Below, piece by piece: positions 9,002-16,611 of a stretch of DNA of 32,976 nucleotides. A model generated the notes under the pieces. That model saw nothing but the letters and a program-made list of their open reading frames with translations, ran no database searches and was not told the DNA's origin. The DNA is from Bacteroidales bacterium (GTDB taxonomy: Bacteria; Bacteroidota; Bacteroidia; Bacteroidales; Lentimicrobiaceae): NCBI GenBank assembly GCA_024636955.1, contig JAGXGB010000068.1, positions 1 to 32,976 on the forward strand, given 5' to 3'. The stretch's first letter is position 1; every line of letters begins with the position of its first letter. The position numbers and the translations under genes are program-made.

Positions 9002-10780
9002 CTAATTACACCCGTACTTCTCAATAACCCTGAGTAATGTTTCCTTCGAAACCGGCTTGCTCAAATAATCAGTACACCCTGCTGCGAGCGACAGCTCCCT
9101 GTCGCCTTCGAGCGCATAGGCTGTTTGGGCGATCACCGGTAGATTTGGCTTTATATTTTTGATGATACCGGTTGCTTCGTATCCGTCCATCACAGGCATC
9201 TTGACATCCATCAGCACCAAACAGATTTCAGGATGTGCTTTGATTGCTTCAATACATTCCTTTCCGTTCACGGCACGGATAATATTGATTGCTGTGCCCT
9301 GCAGATTACGTTTCATCAGGGTAAAGCTAATGTCGTCGTCTTCCGCAATTAATATGGTTTTCTTGAATTGTGCTGATTCATCCTCTGTCAATTTCCTTTC
9401 CTCTGTCAAATTCCCATCCTTTGTCAATTTCTTATCCTTTGCATCTATATCACTCGGTGTATCCATTCCTCCCTCTGTTACTATTCCTTCCGTTGCACCG
9501 ATTTCATCAATTGCATCAATTCCATTACCTGAAACAAACCCCACAGCCTTCACATAAGGAATTTTAACAAAAAAAATACTCCCTTTCCCTTCTTCCGATT
9601 CAACCCATATACTGCCTTTCAGGGTATCAATATAAGCCTTAACAATGGCCAGTCCGAGGCCCGAGCCTTCATGATCGCGTGAGTAATTATTGTCGGCCTG
9701 CATAAAGCGTTCAAAAACCGCAGCCTGTTTGTGAGCCGGTATTCCTTTTCCGGTATCCTTGACCCAAATCAGCAGATTATTGCCTTCAATTGCATTATTG
9801 ATCTCAATGCTGCCCGATTTTGTGAACTTAATAGCGTTCTTTACAAGATTGGTTAGAATGCCGTCGAGCTTATGCTTGTCAGCGATTACCATTGCATCGT
9901 TGGTTTCAATCTGTTGACCGATGAATAGCCGAAGCTTTTTCTGTTCAGCTTCAGGTTTGAAGAAATCAATATAGAATCTGAAAAGCACTCGCAGATCGAT
10001 CTCAATGGTATTAGACGCCAGTTTACCTGATTCAATCTTTGATATTTCAATAATATCGTTGATGGTACTCAGAAGCCGGTGTCCGCTATGATTCATCAGG
10101 TTAAGGAATTCATTTTTATTTTCATCTGACAGATCGGGCTCTTTCAGAAGCTCGAGGAAGCCCAGGATACCGTTCATAGGGGTACGGATTTCGTGGCTCA
10201 TATTGGCCAGGAACGAAGTTTTGAGCCTGTCGCTCTCCTCCGCTTTTTCCTTCGCAACAATCAATGCACGCCGGGCGTCTCTGCTTATAGAAATATCCTC
10301 CACATAACCCTCAATGAAAAGTACTACTCCGTTGGAGTCATAAACACCTTTGCCCCGTTCGTGCACCCACCGGGTTTCACCGCTCTTGTGCATGATAGGA
10401 TACTCAACATCAAAAAAATCATCTCTTTTAATTGCTTCGGTGGCAGTATCATATACATATTGCCTGTAGTCAGGTGCGATGATCTCGTTGTACATAGAAT
10501 CAAAATGCTTTAAAAAGTCATGTGATTCATATCCGGTAACGTGCTTACACCTTTCACTGATATAAAGGGTTGTCCACTGCGGGTCGTTCTTACACCTGTA
10601 AACAAACCCGGGAAGGTGGCTCAACAAAGAGGCCAGACGTCGTTCATTTTCTTCCGACAGCTTGATTATCCTGTCAAACTTCTCTTCGCTCTCCTTAATA
10701 CGACGGTTTTTGTCCCTCAACAACACCACAACCAGTGCCAATAGAGATAAAATGATTACCAATGAGATGCTCCAGATCAT
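9002..10780 (-). CDS. Membrane-anchored PAS hybrid histidine kinase with C-terminal receiver domain
   Basis: 592 residues. One N-terminal membrane helix (residues 3-21), a short coiled-coil, a PAS domain (about 45-165, with the PAC-like segment ETRWVHERGKGVYD), a HisKA dimerisation domain with the phospho-acceptor His196 in SHEIRTP, an HATPase domain with N box (Asn311-Asn315), G1 (DTGKG 342-346) and G2 (GSGLGL 372-377), and a receiver domain (about 474-592) with the acidic triad EDDD at 480-483, Asp525 in LMDVKMP and Lys575. All catalytic residues are present. The linker between kinase and receiver (about 414-472) is low-complexity, acidic, and partly built from a 6-residue tandem repeat. 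A small receiver gene lies 68 bp upstream on the same strand and probably shares the transcript. The signal sensed is unknown; a separate DNA-binding output is not visible here. Confidence 0.95.
   Translation of the reverse strand: MIWSISLVIILSLLALVVVLLRDKNRRIKESEEKFDRIIKLSEENERRLASLLSHLPGFVYRCKNDPQWTTLYISERCKHVTGYESHDFLKHFDSMYNEIIAPDYRQYVYDTATEAIKRDDFFDVEYPIMHKSGETRWVHERGKGVYDSNGVVLFIEGYVEDISISRDARRALIVAKEKAEESDRLKTSFLANMSHEIRTPMNGILGFLELLKEPDLSDENKNEFLNLMNHSGHRLLSTINDIIEISKIESGKLASNTIEIDLRVLFRFYIDFFKPEAEQKKLRLFIGQQIETNDAMVIADKHKLDGILTNLVKNAIKFTKSGSIEINNAIEGNNLLIWVKDTGKGIPAHKQAAVFERFMQADNNYSRDHEGSGLGLAIVKAYIDTLKGSIWVESEEGKGSIFFVKIPYVKAVGFVSGNGIDAIDEIGATEGIVTEGGMDTPSDIDAKDKKLTKDGNLTEERKLTEDESAQFKKTILIAEDDDISFTLMKRNLQGTAINIIRAVNGKECIEAIKAHPEICLVLMDVKMPVMDGYEATGIIKNIKPNLPVIAQTAYALEGDRELSLAAGCTDYLSKPVSKETLLRVIEKYGCN
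9383..9436. repeat. 18-bp tandem repeat inside the kinase linker, 3 copies
   Basis: Three copies of an 18-base unit close to ctctgtcaatttcctttc (plus strand) encode, on the minus strand, KLTKDG-NLTEER-KLTEDE in the linker before the receiver domain. In-frame copy-number change would alter linker length without breaking either domain. Confidence 0.85.
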
Positions 10781-10848
10781 ATTTTAAGTTCCAAGTGGAA
10801 GCAAAAATATGATTAATTGCAGTCAACTATCAAACGGCAATAAAAATA

Positions 10849-11304
10849 CTATTCTTTTTTCTTCCAGGTACTTTCTCTCGTGAAGAACTCCTTTGAATGT
10901 AACACAGTGTTTTTCCAATCAATATGCATAGCCCAGTGAATCATCTCAGCTAAAATAATAATATTGTTTGGTTTCATGATATAAACTTGTGCACCACCCG
11001 CCTGTGATTCATTAATCTCAGTTTCACTGCCGGATATCGAGTACATCGCCACCGGAACATCTTTCCATAAGATTGAACTCCTTACTGCCTTCAAACATTC
11101 CAGTCCTGACATTCGTCGCATGTTCAATTCAAGAAAGAGCATTGTTGGTAATTCAGGCTCCAAATTCATGTATTGAATAAACTCCTCACCATCTCTAAAC
11201 GTTTTCAAATCAATTTCCTGGTCAATCACATCCTTTGCTATTGAAAATAACAGGCGCTCATCCTCATCATCGTCGGCAAGGATTATGCTGATATTTTTGT
11301 TCAT
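10849..11304 (-). CDS. Single-domain response regulator with Glu in place of the phospho-acceptor Asp
   Basis: 151 residues, essentially one CheY-like receiver domain (IILADDDEDERLLF at the start; MKPNN with the conserved Lys near the end; GSET region for the Ser/Thr) and a short basic tail ending WKKKE. The acidic pocket is intact (DDDED at 11-15). The residue that should be phosphorylated is Glu59 in LFLELNM (codon GAA, plus-strand 11128-11130), where relatives have LFLDLNMP; the usual Pro after the Met is also replaced (MRRMSG). It therefore either mimics a permanently phosphorylated state or works without phosphorylation. There is no output domain. It lies 68 bp upstream of the hybrid kinase gene in the same direction. 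Confidence 0.9.
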   Translation of the reverse strand: MNKNISIILADDDEDERLLFSIAKDVIDQEIDLKTFRDGEEFIQYMNLEPELPTMLFLELNMRRMSGLECLKAVRSSILWKDVPVAMYSISGSETEINESQAGGAQVYIMKPNNIIILAEMIHWAMHIDWKNTVLHSKEFFTRESTWKKKE

Positions 11305-11487
11305 TATGTCTTCTCTTTATATAAACTAATCTTTACTAAACTAACAAATTAAATTATAAAATGTTATAGTTATTAATATGACTACATGACTTATTACCTA
11401 TCTCGTAAGAGTAGTAAATTAAAGCATGTGGATACGTTCACTCGTGCCGATCATGGGGTGCCTCCTCAAGAGGTTGGAAAAATAGGG

Positions 11488-11526
11488 CTTCACACCGACA
11501 ATCTGAACCAGACTGCCGGTGTGAAG
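11488..11526. repeat. 10-bp-stem inverted repeat
   Basis: cttcacaccg (11488-11497) and cggtgtgaag (11517-11526) are perfect complements around a 19-base loop. A second small hairpin, cccgat-ttcac-atcggg, follows at 11550-11566. No T-run follows either. Function unknown. Confidence 0.7.
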
Positions 11527-11624
11527 TATATATAGAATTGCAATTACACCCCGATTTCACATCGGGATGCAGCATTCATATCAAGATGTCAAAGAACAAA
11601 AAAGTGCGCTACGCGCGTTCAAAA

Positions 11625-11674
11625 GTTGTTCAATGTTGTTCAATGTTGTTCAATGTTGTTCAATGTTGTTCAAA
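11625..11674. repeat. 10-bp tandem repeat gttgttcaat, 5 copies (left of defence locus)
   Basis: Five consecutive copies (the last reads gttgttcaaa). The reverse-complement unit, attgaacaac, is tandemly repeated at 29416-29465 on the other side of the defence locus. Confidence 0.92.
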
Positions 11675-11785
11675 AGTTTACACTTTCCTTAATCCCAAAT
11701 TAACCAACATTCACTAACCACTGACCACTAACCCATAACCATTCAACTATAATGCCCTATGCCAAAGATTTTGAAATTGTCCGGC

Positions 11786-11931
11786 GTTGTCCACCCCTTG
11801 TCAGGTTTTGGCAGATTTTTACTGACACGATCACTGCCACAGGGTGGACAACGACGGACAAGTAACTGCCACAGGGTGGACAACAGCGGACAAGTAACTG
11901 CCACATCATGACAACAACGGACAAGTAACTG
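11786..11931. repeat. Hairpin/tandem module 1 (arm gttgtccaccc, 32-bp direct repeats)
   Basis: A single left arm gttgtccaccc (11786-11796) faces inverted copies gggtggacaac at 11842-11852 and 11874-11884. The right side is a 32-bp direct repeat, about 2.8 copies. Between the arms lies the core ttttggcag (11806-11814) plus actgacacga (11821-11830), shared with modules 2 and 3. Confidence 0.8.
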
Positions 11932-11978
11932 ACATACACATAATGCAACTTTGATGCTAAATGCCAGAAAAAATGATT

Positions 11979-12085
11979 TTGTCGCCCTTTGTCGGTCTTT
12001 TGGCAGTTTTTGGCAGAAAAAAGGACTGACACGAAAACTGACACGAAACCGCCAAAAGGCGACAATAGGCGACAATAGGCGACAA
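11979..12085. repeat. Hairpin/tandem module 2 (arm ttgtcgcc, 10-bp direct repeats)
   Basis: Left arm ttgtcgcc (11979-11986) faces three inverted copies ggcgacaa at 12058, 12068 and 12078, spaced by exactly 10 bp. The core ttttggcag occurs twice (11998-12016) and ctgacacga twice (12025-12047). Confidence 0.8.
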
Positions 12086-12199
12086 GCACTGACATATTGA
12101 CAGTTTCTCGTATTCCTCGTAAAGTGATCTATTGTTTGAGTTGGTGATTACCTTATGACCTATCCAATTTTTGTGCGAAAGTGCCAAAAAATGAAAAAT

Positions 12200-12320
12200 G
12201 ATACCTTTTGATACCCTGTGTCATGTTTTTTGGCAGTTAACGCATGACACGGGAACTGACACGAAGGTATCAAAAGGTATCAAAAGGTATCAAAAGGTAC
12301 AGAAACTGCCAAATAGGCAG
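12200..12320. repeat. Hairpin/tandem module 3 (arm gataccttttgatac, 10-bp direct repeats)
   Basis: Left arm gataccttttgatac (12200-12214) is the exact complement of gtatcaaaaggtatc on the right, which belongs to three copies of ggtatcaaaa (12266-12295). Inner arms gtgtcatg and catgacac also pair. The core ttttggcag (12228-12236) and actgacacga (12255-12264) match modules 1 and 2. Confidence 0.82.
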
Positions 12321-12464
12321 GGAATTTATCGCTATTCATTGCTCAATACTCAATATTAAAACTTGTGGGACCAGTGAGACTGGTGGGACAGGTGGGACGT
12401 GTGTAACTACGATGGACAGGCTTTCTCATCATGCGCGATGGACAGGCTTTCCAACATCCGGGAT

Positions 12465-12484
12465 GGACAGGTCGCGACCTGTCC
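12465..12484. repeat. Dispersed 20-bp perfect palindrome (family P1)
   Basis: Identical 20-bp palindrome to 6346-6365, here followed by ctacatg. Two preceding copies of gatggacaggcttt (from about 12411 and 12437) share its left half. Confidence 0.9.
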
Positions 12485-12607
12485 CTACATGTTCAATGAA
12501 CGGAATTTGGTTGATGTTGGATCGTTTTGAAATATATTTTGCTAAAGCGCTGAACGTCATAAATCTAAACCAATTGAATTGTTAAAGTATTCATGATTCA
12601 TTTTTGT

Positions 12608-12662
12608 CAACCTTGTTACAACCTTGTATGAACCATGTTTATACCATGTATATACTATGTAC
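12608..12662. repeat. Degenerate 11-bp repeat, 5 copies in helical phase
   Basis: Five consecutive 11-mers: caaccttgtta, caaccttgtat, gaaccatgttt, ataccatgtat, atactatgtac. Consensus is roughly naaccatgtat. An 11-bp spacing places each unit on nearly the same face of the helix, as in an array of protein-binding sites. It lies about 235 bp upstream of the defence-operon promoter. Confidence 0.65.
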
Positions 12663-12896
12663 GTTTAACAATGTTGAAATTTAGTTAGTATTAAGTTGAG
12701 CAATAGGAGGGAAAAAGGAATCTTAAATGGATATGATACTTTTCAAAGCAAAAATTAAAGCGTATTTCCTAAAGAAACGAGATCCATGAGGCATAGTTTG
12801 GGGGTTGGGGTTAAGAGAAAATAAAGTTAAGGTTACCTTTTTTTACAGCCCTAAATAATTTTGTAGATGTTATACTTAGCTTTTTCTGCAAAATTA

Positions 12897-12928
12897 TTTG
12901 GAAATTACAAAATAATAGCCTATATTTG
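12897..12928 (+). promoter_or_regulatory. Bacteroidota-type promoter of the defence operon
   Basis: TTTG at 12897-12900 (the -33 element) and TATATTTG at 12921-12928 (the -7 element, consensus TAnnTTTG) are separated by 20 bp. Transcription would start near 12935, leaving a leader of under 20 bases before the TTG start at 12953. This is the only full match I found near a gene start in the window. Confidence 0.75.
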
Positions 12929-12952
12929 TAGCGTCATTACAAATGAATAAAT

Positions 12953-13510
12953 TTGAAAACGTTAATTAAAGATATTACAAACATCCAAACCGGACTCTAT
13001 GCAAAACCATCGGGTAAAGGAGAAGTGGTGTATTTACAAGCAAAGCATTTTGATGAATTCGGGCAATTGATATATGCACTCCACCCCGACTTGACAATTG
13101 AAGGCAACTCCGAAAAGCACCTTCTCAAACATGGTGATGTTTTATTTGCAGCCAAAGGAACAAAAAACTTTGCAGCCGTATACGAAAATCACAATGAACC
13201 TGCGGTTGCTTCCACTTCATTCTTTGTTATTCGGGTCACTGACAAAAATATGTTGCCTGAATATCTGGCTTGGTTCCTTAACAGTTTAACCACCCAGAAA
13301 CTTTTAAAAGGACAAGCTATTGGCACATCCATGGCTTCCATTTCAAAAGTGGTCCTTGAAAATTTGGAAATAAACGTTCCTGCTATAGAAACACAAAAAG
13401 TGATTCTACAAATCACTAAATTGCTAAGCAAGGAAAAATCATTGAAACTGGAAATTGAAACGCTTCGTGAAAAACAAATTCAACAACAAATAATCAATGC
13501 AATACAGTAA
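12953..13510 (+). CDS. Single-TRD HsdS-like type I specificity protein
   Basis: 185 residues, about half the size of a normal HsdS. It has one target-recognition-like domain (pattern LKHGDVLFAAKGT near 58-70, then ASTSFFVIRV and LPEYLAWFLNS typical of Methylase_S domains) and one conserved helical arm at the C-terminus (about 140-185, VPAIETQKVILQI ... LREKQIQQQIINAIQ). Such half-subunits can dimerise to rebuild a two-TRD specificity protein, or may be an alternative specificity. The start is TTG at 12953; an in-frame stop (TGA at 12944) lies just upstream, so no earlier start is possible. An out-of-frame 8-codon ORF (ATG at 12943) overlaps it. First gene of the operon, directly behind a strong promoter match, 5 bp before hsdM. 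Confidence 0.85.
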   Translation: MKTLIKDITNIQTGLYAKPSGKGEVVYLQAKHFDEFGQLIYALHPDLTIEGNSEKHLLKHGDVLFAAKGTKNFAAVYENHNEPAVASTSFFVIRVTDKNMLPEYLAWFLNSLTTQKLLKGQAIGTSMASISKVVLENLEINVPAIETQKVILQITKLLSKEKSLKLEIETLREKQIQQQIINAIQ

Positions 13511-13515
13511 ATCTC

Positions 13516-15078
13516 ATGGTTAAAATTACTCAGAAATACATCAATGATGCGGTTTGGAAAGCTTGCGACACTTTTAGAGGTAGCATTGACCCCAGCGTTT
13601 ATAAGGACTACGTTCTTACTATGCTATTCCTGAAATATCTCAGCGATGTGCATGATGATAAAATGGAGGGCTACTTAAAAAAATATAATGGTGATACAGA
13701 ACGTGCAAAACGTGCCATGCAGCATGAACGTTTTATTGTGCCGGAGCATAGCCATTTTAAATTCCTTTATGAATCAAGGAATGAAGCGAATATTGGTGAG
13801 CTCATCAACATTGCGTTGGCCGATTTAGAGGAAGCCAATCGTGAGAAACTATACAGTGAAGACGGTGCAGGCATTTTCCAAAACATTGACTTTAACAGCA
13901 GCAAACTGGGTGAACCCAGGGACAAAAATACACGGTTGAAAAACTTATTGCTCGATTTCAACAAGGATGCTTTGAATCTTCGTCCTTCTCATTTGGATGG
14001 TGTTGATATTATCGGTGGGGCTTATATGTTCCTGATTGAGAACTTTGCAAGCGATGCCGGGAAAAAAGCCGGAGAGTTTTTCACACCTCAAGAAGTTTCA
14101 ACTCTCATTGCCAAACTCACCAAATCAAAACCCGGTTCTCGTATCTGTGACCCTACCTGCGGTTCTGCATCACTGTTAATTAAAGCAGGTGAAGAAGTTG
14201 GCTCCGATAATTTTTCGCTATATGGACAAGAAGCCAACGGCAGCACATGGGCTTTGGCCGTGATGAATATGTTTTTACACGGCTTTGATAATGCCACAAT
14301 CCGCTGGGGCGATACCATACGCAACCCGAAATTGAAAGAAGGCGACACACTTATGCGGTTTGATACTGTAGTGGCAAATCCGCCCTTTTCATTAGACAAA
14401 TGGGGAAAGGTTGAAGATAAGGAAGGAGATAAAACAACCATCAGCTATGACCCTGAAACCGACAAATACAATCGTTTTTGGCGGGGCGTACCACCCAAAA
14501 GTAAAGGCGACTGGGCTTTTATCAGCCACATGATTGAAACACTGAATGAGCACGGAAAAGCCGGTGTAGTTGTTCCCCATGGAGTATTGTTTCGTGGAAG
14601 TAGCGAAGGTCGAATACGACAACGTACTATTGAAGAAAACCTGCTCGAAGCAGTGATAGGTTTACCAGCAAACCTGTTTTTCGGTACAGGCATACCGGCA
14701 GCAATTCTTATTTTCAATAAGCAAAAAACCAGCAACGACTTTCTCTTTATTGATGCCAGCAAGCAATATGAAAGTGCCAAGAACCAAAATAAACTACGGG
14801 CTGGCGATATTGAACATATTGTAACAACCTACCGGGATTTTACAGCCGGCAAGCTACAGGCAGGTGTGATTGAAGATAAGTTCAGCTATGTGGCCACTTC
14901 TGAAGAAATACAAGAAAACGACTTCAACCTGAATATCCCCCGCTATGTGGATACTTTTGAAGAGGAGGCAGAGGTGGATATTGCAGCGGTTCAAAAAGAG
15001 ATTGAGCAACTGGAAGATGAACTAGTAAAAGTGCAGAAAGAAATTGACCAATACTTAACTCAATTGATGAGAAAGTAA
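13516..15078 (+). CDS. hsdM: Type I DNA methyltransferase subunit HsdM
   Basis: 520 residues. N-terminal HsdM helical domain (VLTMLFLKYLSD at 33-44), then an N6-adenine methyltransferase domain: GEFFTPQEVS at 187-196, AdoMet-binding motif I as CDPTCGSASLL at 211-221, and catalytic motif IV NPPF at 288-291. The C-terminus is a coiled-coil (about 485-517) ending QLMRK. It adds the protective methyl group and forms the M2S core with the HsdS subunit. Length and motifs are normal, so it should be active. It starts 5 bp after the half-size HsdS and is followed by a dinD remnant before the full-length hsdS. Confidence 0.97.
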   Translation: MVKITQKYINDAVWKACDTFRGSIDPSVYKDYVLTMLFLKYLSDVHDDKMEGYLKKYNGDTERAKRAMQHERFIVPEHSHFKFLYESRNEANIGELINIALADLEEANREKLYSEDGAGIFQNIDFNSSKLGEPRDKNTRLKNLLLDFNKDALNLRPSHLDGVDIIGGAYMFLIENFASDAGKKAGEFFTPQEVSTLIAKLTKSKPGSRICDPTCGSASLLIKAGEEVGSDNFSLYGQEANGSTWALAVMNMFLHGFDNATIRWGDTIRNPKLKEGDTLMRFDTVVANPPFSLDKWGKVEDKEGDKTTISYDPETDKYNRFWRGVPPKSKGDWAFISHMIETLNEHGKAGVVVPHGVLFRGSSEGRIRQRTIEENLLEAVIGLPANLFFGTGIPAAILIFNKQKTSNDFLFIDASKQYESAKNQNKLRAGDIEHIVTTYRDFTAGKLQAGVIEDKFSYVATSEEIQENDFNLNIPRYVDTFEEEAEVDIAAVQKEIEQLEDELVKVQKEIDQYLTQLMRK

Positions 15079-15268
15079 TAGAAAAGGCTAAAGCAGCATG
15101 TGAAAACGCTGGTGCTGAAGTGAAAAACCATTTTGCCGAATTCGGAAAAATGGAAGAAATAGGTAGTGGCGCCAAAGACTTTACCAACGAACTCTGGCAA
15201 GCGATGATAAAAAACTGCTGAAGGACATTCAGAAAACAACAAAAAGAAAAATTAATGGTAACGACTAA
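15063..15268 (+). pseudogene. dinD: Remnant of dinD (DNA-damage-inducible protein D, BRO/KilA-N type)
   Basis: In the frame starting at 15066 the DNA encodes DEKVIEKAKAACENAGAEVK and then NHFAEFGKMEEIGSGAKDF, closely matching the N-terminal BRO-like segment of DinD (in E. coli the equivalent reads RAKEACENSG, then DDHFEEILDMVKIGSNAK). The frame stops at 15219-15221. In the +2 frame the DNA continues as DDKKLLKDIQKTTKRK to 15268, which could be the out-of-frame C-terminal tail. About 50 of the usual 280 or so residues remain, there is no start codon (an in-frame stop lies just upstream near 15042), and the middle is deleted. It overlaps the hsdM end and the hsdS start. Assigned from memory of the family, without a search. 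Confidence 0.72.
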
Positions 15269-16610
15269 AACAAAAAACACCAAAGCTTTTTACAATACTG
15301 AAATTCCTTGTAATTGGTCTGCTCCTGAGTTTGGTAAGATTTTCACTTTCTTAAAAACGTTTTCATTTTCACGTGAAAATCTTACATGTGAGCCTACAAA
15401 TGATGAAATTAGAAATATCCATTATGGTGATATTCACGCTACTTACGAGCACGAAATTCTTGATTTAGATAATGAGAAGACAGTGCCATATTTATTAGAT
15501 GGAATAATTGACCCAAATTGTTTTGAAGATGATAATTTCCCAGCATTGAAAGAAGGAGATTTAATTATTGCAGATGCTTCAGAAGACTATTTAGGTGTAT
15601 GCGATTGTGTTGAATTAAAAAATATCAATGGTGCCAAAATAGTTTCTGGTCTCCATACGTTTGCTGCCAGAGCTTCAGAAGAAAAGATTGCGTTTGGTTA
15701 CCGAACTTACGCTTTAAAGCACGAACAAGTCATAAGAGAATTAAGACGAATTGCAACAGGTACATCTGTTTATGGTGTCTCAAAATCAAATCTTTCAAAA
15801 GTTAAGATAGCACTCCCTCCCATTCCCCAGCAAAAAGCAATAGCCCAAGTGCTAATCATGGCAGATGCCGCCATCCACACCACTGAAAAGCTCATTGCTA
15901 AAAAAGAACTACGTAAGAAATGGATGATGCAACATTTGTTGACTGGAAAGAAAAGATTGAAGGGGTATGTAAAATCAAATGGGTATCATAGAACTGGACT
16001 AGGGCTTATAATACCAGTAGATTGGGCAATTGTTAAAGTAAAAGACATTTTTAGTGAAAGGAAAGAAAGTTCAACAGACCAATTGGCTTATCCATTATTT
16101 AGTTTAACAATAGAGAAAGGGTTAACAGATAAAACTGATAGATATGAGAGAAGTTTTCTTTTAAAAAACAAGGAAGAAAATCTTTATAAGTTAATTTACC
16201 CAAATGATATTTTATTCAATCCTATGAACTTAAGATTTGGAGCAATTGCCAAATCCCAAATTGACTATATAGTATCAGTTTCAGCTTACTATAGTTCGAT
16301 GTATATCAAAGCCAATGTTGATGCTGATTATTATGAAGCCTTATTTAAAACACCAGTATTCATAAATTTTTATGAAAGAATTGCAATAGGTTCTTTGATT
16401 GAGAAAAAAAGAGTTCATCTCTCCAACTTCATAGAACTTGAGATTCCACTTCCTTGTAAAGAAGAACAAACAGCCATTGCTCAGGTGCTGCAAGTGGTAG
16501 ATAAAGAAATCAGCCTGCTCAAAACCAAAGCAGAAAAGTTGAGGGAGCAGAAGAAGGGGTTGATGCAGTTGTTGTTGACGGGAAAGATAAGATTAAAGAT
16601 ATACGAATAA
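15255..16610 (+). CDS. hsdS: Type I specificity subunit HsdS (two TRDs)
   Basis: 451 residues with the standard HsdS plan: TRD1 (about 15-188), a conserved helical spacer (QQKAIAQVL at 192-200 to LLTGKKRLK at 228-236), TRD2 (about 245-395), and a second copy of the spacer at the C-terminus (TAIAQVLQVVD ... LLLTGKIRLK). The two TRDs read the two halves of a bipartite DNA site and the helices set the gap between them. The TRDs are visibly more AT-rich than hsdM, common for recombining specificity modules. ATG at 15255 follows the dinD remnant. The next gene begins after a 1-bp gap, so the reading unit is continuous into the non-R-M genes. Confidence 0.95.
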   Translation: MVTTKTKNTKAFYNTEIPCNWSAPEFGKIFTFLKTFSFSRENLTCEPTNDEIRNIHYGDIHATYEHEILDLDNEKTVPYLLDGIIDPNCFEDDNFPALKEGDLIIADASEDYLGVCDCVELKNINGAKIVSGLHTFAARASEEKIAFGYRTYALKHEQVIRELRRIATGTSVYGVSKSNLSKVKIALPPIPQQKAIAQVLIMADAAIHTTEKLIAKKELRKKWMMQHLLTGKKRLKGYVKSNGYHRTGLGLIIPVDWAIVKVKDIFSERKESSTDQLAYPLFSLTIEKGLTDKTDRYERSFLLKNKEENLYKLIYPNDILFNPMNLRFGAIAKSQIDYIVSVSAYYSSMYIKANVDADYYEALFKTPVFINFYERIAIGSLIEKKRVHLSNFIELEIPLPCKEEQTAIAQVLQVVDKEISLLKTKAEKLREQKKGLMQLLLTGKIRLKIYE

Positions 16611-16611
16611 T

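Larger units (their letters stand above)
11305..12952. other. Long gene-free region between the signalling genes and the defence locus
   Basis: 1648 bp. The ORFs that can be drawn here are made of tandem and inverted repeats and have no protein-like composition. Contents, left to right: an AT-rich leader of the receiver gene, a hairpin at 11488-11526, five copies of a 10-bp repeat, three related hairpin/tandem modules (11786-12320), a gggac-rich stretch near 12363-12400, a 20-bp palindrome, an 11-bp phased repeat, and the promoter of the defence operon. No tRNA or rRNA is recognisable. Confidence 0.8.

Noticed and set aside
11743..12187. Overlapping minus-strand ORFs of 76-112 codons
   Set aside because: They are translations of the hairpin and tandem modules in several frames, with repeated Cys/Pro-rich text and no start context; no protein-like pattern.
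11625..12320. Possible CRISPR array
   Set aside because: Units are 10 or 32 bp, adjacent or nearly so, without unique spacers of constant length, and no cas gene is present in the window.
12244..12585. Plus-strand ORF of 113 codons
   Set aside because: Begins inside hairpin module 3 and runs through gggac repeats and the 20-bp palindrome; composition comes from repeats.
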